Shown: positions 1-3,438 of the stretch, in pieces
Layout: each line of letters begins with the position of its first letter
How positions within the stretch are numbered: position 1 is the first letter of the stretch
DNA from: Acidobacteriaceae bacterium
GTDB lineage: Bacteria; Acidobacteriota; Terriglobia; Terriglobales; Acidobacteriaceae
NCBI GenBank assembly: GCA_003166055.1
Contig: PMWR01000586.1
Location: forward strand, 5,413-11,178
DNA: 5,766 nucleotides
Direction of reading: 5' to 3'
Program-made: the position numbers and the translations under genes
The notes under the pieces: generated by a model
Database searches by the model: none
Seen by the model: the letters and a program-made list of their open reading frames with translations, nothing else
What the model was told of the DNA's origin: nothing

Positions 1-321
1 CTTGAACGGCATCTCCGCTGCCAGCAGCACCGCCCGCCCCATCCCCGCGCCCACATCCACAAACGTGAAATCGTCCATCGCCGCCGACGGCCTGCTTCTC
101 CGCCATCGCCGCATCAGCGTTTGAAACACCGAAGGCGCCACACCAAAATACGCTGTCGAATGCCGGTCATGCCGGTGCCCGCTCTTCAGGTGCCGTCCCG
201 CCACCAGCCCGCTCGTCCTGACCCCAAACTCCACATCGAACGGATGCCGCGTAAACCCGTCGCCGACCCTCAGCCCCGGCAACAACCGCCGTCTCCCCGC
301 TCCACTCGTGCTCGCTTCCAT
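1..321 (-). CDS. Class I SAM-dependent methyltransferase, N-terminal part (runs off left edge)
   Basis: This frame is open on the minus strand from an ATG at 321-319 to the window edge, giving 107 residues with the C-terminal part missing. Residues 87-96 read FVDVGAGMGR, the glycine-rich motif I that binds S-adenosylmethionine in Rossmann-fold methyltransferases (normally hydrophobic-hydrophobic-D-x-G-x-G-x-G). The preceding region, with HPFDVEFGVRTSGLV at about 26-40 and TAYFGVAPSVF at about 56-66, resembles the N-terminal extension of uncharacterised acidobacterial methyltransferases as I remember them. The substrate cannot be inferred. The frame stays open upstream of 321, and another in-frame ATG lies at 381-379 inside the stem-loop repeat. 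I prefer 321 because it keeps the repeat out of the coding sequence; the ribosome binding site there is weak. It is divergent from the MFS gene. The methyltransferase call is fairly sure and the start is not. Confidence 0.75.
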   Translation of the reverse strand, partial: MEASTSGAGRRRLLPGLRVGDGFTRHPFDVEFGVRTSGLVAGRHLKSGHRHDRHSTAYFGVAPSVFQTLMRRWRRSRPSAAMDDFTFVDVGAGMGRAVLLAAEMPFK

Positions 322-372
322 CTCAGCCGTCCACCGTCGTTCCCGACCCACTTGGGATGAAACCGCGGGTGC

Positions 373-408
373 CCCATCCATCGAGCGTCTTTTTGCTCGA
401 TGGGTGGG
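373..408. repeat. Stem-loop repeat, 14-bp stem with T-rich loop (copy 1)
   Basis: Positions 373-386 pair with 395-408 in a 14-bp stem with one G-T wobble (377 with 404) and an 8-nt loop, GTCTTTTT. The outer seven pairs are CCCATCC / GGGTGGG and the inner seven are ATCGAGC / GCTCGAT. The preceding bases read GGGTGC (367-372). The outer half, including the wobble position, is identical to the stem at 1840-1874, whereas the inner half is different. It lies between two divergent genes, 52 bp upstream of the chosen methyltransferase start, so it is not at the end of either gene. It could be transcribed in a 5' leader or act as a dispersed repeat in DNA form; its role is unknown. Confidence 0.8.
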
Positions 409-511
409 AGACCACAAAGCCCAACCATCCGCCATCGGGCCTTTCATCTTGTCTCATCTCAGCTTTCACGGTTTGAACCATAGCACACGCCACGCCGTAG
501 TGCGGGACAAC

Positions 512-531
512 GGGAGCCCCACCATCCATCG
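512..531 (+). repeat. Possible half-copy of the stem-loop repeat (left arm only)
   Basis: GGGAGCCCC at 512-520 and ATCCATCG at 524-531 match GGGTGCCCC followed directly by ATCCATCG at 367-383, with one substitution and a 3-bp insertion. No matching right arm follows, so this would be a broken or incomplete copy. The match is short and could be chance in GC-rich sequence. Confidence 0.35.
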
Positions 532-559
532 CAACGCACCCCATCGCGTATCCTACGCA

Positions 560-1828
560 GTGCAGCCTCCCAATCCATCAGGACGTTCCGTACCCAGCCC
601 CTGGGCTGCCGCGGCTGTCACCCTGTGCGGTGTATGCGCCTTTCTCCAGCTCTATTGCACGCAGCCTCTGCTCCCCATGCTCGCCCACATCTTCCACGCC
701 TCCAAGACCGGCGTGGGCATGACCGTCTCCGCGGCCACCATGGGTGTCGCCCTCTCCGCGCCCGTCTTTGGCGCGCTCACTGAACGCCTGCCCCGCAAGC
801 GCGTCATTGTCGCCTCGCTCTTCGGCATCGCCATACCCACCATGCTCGCCGCCACATCCACCTCCCTTGCTCAACTCGTCTTCTGGCGCTTTCTGCAGGG
901 AATTATGGTGCCCGGCATTATTGCCGTGGTGGTGGTCTACATCGGCGAAGAGTGGCCTCCCGACCGCGTGGCCCTCATCATGAGCTTCTACGTCAGCGGA
1001 ACCGCCCTCGGCGGCTTCATCGGCCGCATCTCCTGCGGCTTTCTCGCCGACTGGTTCAACTGGCGCATCAGCTTCCTGGCCCTCGGCCTGGCATCGCTTG
1101 CCGGAGCCACCGCCGTCGCAGCCTGGCTACCCCACGGCCGCCGCCGCGCACCGTCCCCCGCGCCCCGCGCCGCCGCATTCAATGCGCAAGAGCATGCGCC
1201 CTCGCGCGCCACTTTCCTCTACCAGGTCCAGGGACTGTTCCGCAGCCGCCGCCTCCTCGCTACTTTTGCCGTCGGCTTCAACGTGCTCTTCTCTCTGGTC
1301 AGCGTCTTTACCTGGATCACCTTTCACCTCAGCGCCCCGCCGTTTTCGCTCTCCACCATCGCTCTCAGTTCCCTGTTCTTCGTTTACCTGGTCGGCCTCG
1401 TCGTCACCCCCGCGGCCGGTTTCCTGATCTCCCGCATCGGCCTCCGCGCAGGCATCTCCGGAGCCATCTGCTGCTCCATCTGCGGCGTCCTCCTCACCCT
1501 CGCTTCATCTCTCACCGTCACCATCGTGGGCCTCGCCATGCTTTCCTCCGGCGTCTTCATCTCCCAGACCGCCTCGCAAAGCCATTTGCGCGTTGCGGCG
1601 CCTCCGGGAGCGCGCGTCACCGCCGCCGGCCTCTACTTCACCTGCTACTACCTCGGTGGAACCGCCGCCGGCGTCGTCCCCGGCATCTTCTGGGCATTGG
1701 GAAAGTGGCCCGCGTGCGTGGCCTTCATCGTATCCATGCAGCTCGTGGCGCTGACCATCGCCCTCGTCGGCTGGCGCACCCCCGCTGACCCTCTCGACCC
1801 CGCACACGCATCCGCCGTCGCGCACTAA
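560..1828 (+). CDS. MFS transporter, YnfM-like putative efflux protein
   Basis: This is a hydrophobic protein of about 422 residues with the typical length and layout of a 12-helix major facilitator. From the chosen start, helix 1 covers about residues 16-36 and ends in QLYCTQPLLPML, typical of the YnfM group. The loop GALTERLPRKRV at 71-82 is the MFS motif A between helices 2 and 3. A polar linker rich in R, A and P (about 191-225) separates the halves, and the second half repeats a motif-A-like loop (GFLISRIGLRAG). By family it is an inner-membrane, proton-driven exporter; the substrate is unknown. The frame extends up to an ATG at 308, but that would overlap the divergent gene by 14 bp and translate stem-loop repeat 1. 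No ATG lies between 308 and the core, so I chose GTG at 560; GTG 500 and TTG 473 are alternatives, none with a clear ribosome binding site. The gene ends 11 bp before stem-loop copy 2. Confidence 0.85.
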   Translation: MQPPNPSGRSVPSPWAAAAVTLCGVCAFLQLYCTQPLLPMLAHIFHASKTGVGMTVSAATMGVALSAPVFGALTERLPRKRVIVASLFGIAIPTMLAATSTSLAQLVFWRFLQGIMVPGIIAVVVVYIGEEWPPDRVALIMSFYVSGTALGGFIGRISCGFLADWFNWRISFLALGLASLAGATAVAAWLPHGRRRAPSPAPRAAAFNAQEHAPSRATFLYQVQGLFRSRRLLATFAVGFNVLFSLVSVFTWITFHLSAPPFSLSTIALSSLFFVYLVGLVVTPAAGFLISRIGLRAGISGAICCSICGVLLTLASSLTVTIVGLAMLSSGVFISQTASQSHLRVAAPPGARVTAAGLYFTCYYLGGTAAGVVPGIFWALGKWPACVAFIVSMQLVALTIALVGWRTPADPLDPAHASAVAH

Positions 1829-1839
1829 CCCGCCGGGCG

Positions 1840-1874
1840 CCCATCCTTGCGGTTTTTTCTACCGCAAGGGTGGG
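1840..1874. repeat. Stem-loop repeat, 14-bp stem with T-rich loop (copy 2)
   Basis: Positions 1840-1853 pair with 1861-1874 in a 14-bp stem with one G-T wobble (1844 with 1870), closing a 7-nt loop, TTTTTCT. Outer pairs are CCCATCC / GGGTGGG, as in copy 1 at 373-408; inner pairs are TTGCGGT / ACCGCAA, unlike copy 1. It sits 11 bp after the MFS stop codon, where it might stabilise or end that transcript. The T run is in the loop rather than after the stem, so it is not a canonical intrinsic terminator on the plus strand. Confidence 0.8.
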
Positions 1875-1893
1875 AAGCAGCCAAGCCAGTGCC

Positions 1894-1977
1894 GGGTGCC
1901 CCGGTCCCTCGCTTTTGGGGACCGGGGAGTCAATGAAGCCAGTGCGAGCCTCCCGCGAGCGTCTGCCGCACCGCAGG
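1894..1977 (+). repeat. Dispersed hairpin repeat with conserved tail (copy 1)
   Basis: The element starts with GGGTGCC and a perfect 10-bp hairpin (1899-1908 with 1918-1927, arms CCCCGGTCCC / GGGACCGGGG, loop TCGCTTTTG). After a 14-bp variable stretch comes a tail starting GTGCGAGCCTCCCGC at 1942 and ending CGCAGG at 1977. The same hairpin, loop and tail recur at 3335-3428, where the variable stretch is 23 bp. It lies in the spacer before ilvE, upstream of its ribosome binding site. The frame of ilvE stays open back through this element to a GTG at 1896, but that extension translates the repeat and is unlikely to be protein. Confidence 0.85.
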
Positions 1978-2002
1978 CGCCGTCTGCCCCACCGCAGGCG
2001 GC
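1961..2002 (+). repeat. 21-bp tandem duplication
   Basis: Two adjacent 21-bp units (1961-1981 and 1982-2002) both start GTCTGCC and share ACCGCAGGCG; they differ at two positions, 8 and 20. The first unit overlaps the tail of the dispersed repeat at 1894-1977. A related sequence, CTGCCCCACCGCAGG, is present at 3145-3159. It appears to be a local duplication of the repeat tail. Confidence 0.7.
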
Positions 2003-2007
2003 ATTTG

Positions 2008-2035
2008 GTGACACAGTGCCGCTGATCGCGATACC
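2008..2035 (+). promoter_or_regulatory. Candidate sigma-70-like promoter for ilvE
   Basis: GTGACA at 2008-2013 matches the -35 consensus at five of six positions, and GATACC at 2030-2035, after a 16-bp spacer, matches the -10 consensus at three of six. It lies about 60 bp upstream of the ilvE start, just after the repeat block, and the local base composition drops in GC here. The -10 match is weak, so this is only a suggestion. Confidence 0.25.
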
Positions 2036-2077
2036 TTGTAAGTATCCGTGCCCCGCACTGACGGAACCGCGCAATCG

Positions 2078-2083
2078 AAGGAG
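2078..2083 (+). promoter_or_regulatory. Ribosome binding site deciding the ilvE start
   Basis: AAGGAG lies 13 nt before the ATG at 2097. The spacing is a little long, but this is the only strong Shine-Dalgarno sequence in the region. It supports 2097 over the GTG at 1896, which lies inside a repeat. Confidence 0.65.
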
Positions 2084-2096
2084 CTTTTCAACCCCC

Positions 2097-3038
2097 ATGC
2101 CCATTCAAACCACCAACAAGATCTGGCACAACGGCAACCTCATTCCCTGGGAAGACGCCACCATCCATGTCATGAGCCATGTCGTCCACTATGGCTCCAG
2201 CGTATTCGAGGGCATCCGCTGCTACGGGCAGCCTCACGGCTCTGCCGTCTTCCGCCTTCCCGAGCACATGCAGCGCCTCCTCGATTCGGCCAAGATCTAC
2301 CGCATGCACATCCCCTACACCCTTGAGGAACTGTGCGGCGCCGTTGTCGATGTGATTGAAGCCAACGGCGTCGCCCCCTGCTATATCCGCCCCATCGTGC
2401 TGCGCGGCTACGGTGAAATCGGCGTCAGCCCCAAGGGCTCGCCCATCGAGGTCTACATCGCCAACTTCCCCTGGGGCAAGTACATGCCCGGCGGCAACGG
2501 CGCCGACGTCTGCATCTCCAGTTGGAACCGTATGGCCCCCAACACCCTCCCCGCCCTCGCCAAAGCCGGCGCCAACTATATGAACTCCCAGCTCATCCGC
2601 ATGGAAGCCGACATGAACGGCTACGCCGAGGGCATCGCTCTCGACGTCAACGGCCTGGTCAGCGAAGGCTCCGGCGAAAACATCTTCGTCGTCCGCAACG
2701 GCGTCCTCTACACGCCTCCGCTGGCCAATTCCGCGCTCTCCGGCATCACCCGTGACTCCGTGCTCACCATCGCCCGCCACCTCGGCCTTGCCGTTACAGA
2801 ACAGGCGCTGCCCCGCGAGCTGCTCTACATCGCCGACGAAGTCTTCTTCACTGGCACGGCCGCAGAAGTCTCGCCCATCCGGTCGATCGATAAAATTGAG
2901 ATCGGCGAAGGCAAGCCCGGCGAAATCACGAAAAAGATCGCCGACGAATTCTACGGCGTCGCCAACGGCCTCAAGCCCGACCGTTTCGGCTGGCTAACCC
3001 CGGTAAAAGTAGACGCCGCCGAACCCGTCCCCGCATAA
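2097..3038 (+). CDS. ilvE: Branched-chain-amino-acid transaminase (IlvE)
   Basis: This 313-residue cytosolic enzyme of PLP fold type IV interconverts leucine, isoleucine or valine and 2-oxoglutarate with the branched 2-oxo acids and glutamate, the last step of their synthesis. The N terminus IWHNGNLIPWEDATIHV and HYGSSVFEGIR (31-41) are typical of the family. The catalytic lysine should be K156 in NTLPALAKAGANYMNSQL, aligned with K159 of E. coli IlvE from memory. Further hallmarks are EGSGENIF (190-197), GITRDSV (216-222) and FFTGTAAEVSPI (250-261). The length matches bacterial IlvE (about 300-310). The start at 2097 is chosen because the conserved protein begins there, an AAGGAG precedes it, and the 67-codon upstream extension is repeat sequence. 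No other ilv or leu gene is in the window, so it appears to be transcribed alone. A related class IV transaminase is possible, but the motifs favour IlvE. Confidence 0.95.
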   Translation: MPIQTTNKIWHNGNLIPWEDATIHVMSHVVHYGSSVFEGIRCYGQPHGSAVFRLPEHMQRLLDSAKIYRMHIPYTLEELCGAVVDVIEANGVAPCYIRPIVLRGYGEIGVSPKGSPIEVYIANFPWGKYMPGGNGADVCISSWNRMAPNTLPALAKAGANYMNSQLIRMEADMNGYAEGIALDVNGLVSEGSGENIFVVRNGVLYTPPLANSALSGITRDSVLTIARHLGLAVTEQALPRELLYIADEVFFTGTAAEVSPIRSIDKIEIGEGKPGEITKKIADEFYGVANGLKPDRFGWLTPVKVDAAEPVPA

Positions 3039-3074
3039 ATCCACATCGGCACAACAATCCGTTCCATCCACCAC

Positions 3075-3102
3075 AAAGGGCGACCCGCCCGGGCCGCCCT
3101 TT
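3075..3102 (+). terminator. Terminator-like hairpin after ilvE
   Basis: AAAGGGCG (3075-3082) pairs perfectly with CGCCCTTT (3095-3102). The 12-nt interval contains a further self-complementary GCCCGGGC that can extend or compete with the fold. It starts 36 bp after the ilvE stop and is followed by TTCCAATTTCC, a short and interrupted T-rich stretch. This fits a weak intrinsic terminator for ilvE, and being symmetrical it could also act on transcripts from the opposing permease gene. Confidence 0.6.
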
Positions 3103-3144
3103 CCAATTTCCAATCAGCTTTTGTCGTACGCAGGTGGCGAGCAT

Positions 3145-3177
3145 CTGCCCCACCGCAGGTGGCCGTCCCGGAGGGAC
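3145..3177. repeat. Two small GC-rich hairpins
   Basis: CTGCCCCACCGCAGG at 3145-3159 matches the unit duplicated at 1961-2002 and can fold as CCACC-GCA-GGTGG (3150-3162). It is followed at once by GTCCC-GGA-GGGAC (3165-3177). Both stems are only 5 bp, so they are modest on their own, but sharing sequence with the spacer before ilvE supports a repeat origin for the first. Confidence 0.5.
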
Positions 3178-3190
3178 AGGAGGAGAATAG

Positions 3191-3218
3191 CCCCGGGCAA
3201 GCGCAGCGCAGCCCGGGG
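3191..3218. repeat. Hairpin, 8-bp perfect stem
   Basis: CCCCGGGC (3191-3198) pairs with GCCCGGGG (3211-3218) around a 12-nt loop, AAGCGCAGCGCA. The flanks read AATAG on the left and TAACC on the right. I see no second copy in this window, although similar elements are familiar to me from acidobacterial spacers. Confidence 0.65.
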
Positions 3219-3238
3219 TAACCGGCCTACTCCGCGTT

Positions 3239-3257
3239 CGCGTCCTGTAGGGACGCG
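3239..3257. repeat. Hairpin, 7-bp perfect stem
   Basis: CGCGTCC (3239-3245) pairs with GGACGCG (3251-3257) around a 5-nt loop, TGTAG. The inner motif GTCC-loop-GGAC resembles the neighbouring 3165-3177 hairpin, so the two may belong to one family. Neither has a T run after it, so they do not look like intrinsic terminators. Confidence 0.55.
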
Positions 3258-3266
3258 GCGAATCTG

Positions 3267-3291
3267 CCTTGCGCTTTTTTCTGGCGCAAGG
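3267..3291. repeat. Stem-loop related to the 1840-1874 repeat
   Basis: CCTTGCGC (3267-3274) pairs with GCGCAAGG (3284-3291) around TTTTTTCTG. The core of the stem-loop at 1840-1874 has CCTTGCGG, a T-rich loop ending in CT, and CCGCAAGG. The two differ by a G-C pair replaced by C-G at the eighth position, which keeps the pairing. The outer CCCA / TGGG pairs of the other copies are missing here, so this is a shorter or trimmed version. Confidence 0.65.
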
Positions 3292-3334
3292 GCCGGCTGG
3301 CCCCGGTCCCGGTGAGATCTCCAGACCATGCTGA

Positions 3335-3428
3335 GGGTGCCCCCGGTCCCTCGCTTTTGGGGACCGGGGATGGAAGGGGAAGCAGTTCGCCCGTGCGAGC
3401 CTCCCGCAAGCGTCTTCCACAACGCAGG
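3335..3428 (+). repeat. Dispersed hairpin repeat with conserved tail (copy 2)
   Basis: This is the second copy of the element at 1894-1977, in the same orientation. The hairpin arms (3341-3350 with 3360-3369) and the 9-nt loop TCGCTTTTG are identical, with one extra C before the stem. The tail starts GTGCGAGCCTCCCGC at 3393 and ends CGCAGG at 3428, with a few substitutions. It ends 10 bp before the permease stop codon, so on the minus strand it would lie in that gene's 3' untranslated region. An orphan left arm, CCCCGGTCCC, lies at 3301-3310. Confidence 0.85.
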
Positions 3429-3438
3429 TACCAGGTGG

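Larger units (their letters stand above)
3121..3438. other. Gene-free spacer packed with hairpin modules
   Basis: No convincing gene lies between the ilvE terminator and the end of the permease gene. The short open frames here translate repeat sequence and have no recognisable domains. The stretch is a chain of separate inverted repeats: 3165-3177, 3191-3218, 3239-3257, 3267-3291 and 3341-3369, plus small motifs of the form CCACCGCAGGTGG. The spacers between modules are 10-50 bp. It lies between two convergent genes and no transposase or integrase is present. The layout suggests that several small repeat families have accumulated or been assembled at one site. Confidence 0.7.

Noticed and set aside
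952..1788. 278-codon plus-strand frame inside the MFS gene
   Set aside because: It is a +1 frame shadow, dominated by arginine, proline and histidine as expected from GC-rich out-of-frame reading. The MFS frame has proper helices and motifs.
1829..2096. Attenuator with a leucine, isoleucine or valine-rich leader peptide upstream of ilvE
   Set aside because: I found no short frame rich in branched-chain codons, and the hairpins present are dispersed repeats found elsewhere rather than a terminator and antiterminator pair with a T run.
2088..2780. 230-codon minus-strand frame opposite ilvE
   Set aside because: It is an antisense shadow with a G, A, V and D-rich composition and no recognisable motif, over a well-conserved ilvE.
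411..3082. Shared ACCACAAAG at about 411-419 and 3072-3079
   Set aside because: The match is only 9 bases in different contexts, with no similarity on either side, and is best explained by chance.
3121..3438. Possible CRISPR array
   Set aside because: The inverted repeats differ in sequence and are not evenly spaced; there is no recurring direct repeat with unique spacers and no cas gene nearby.
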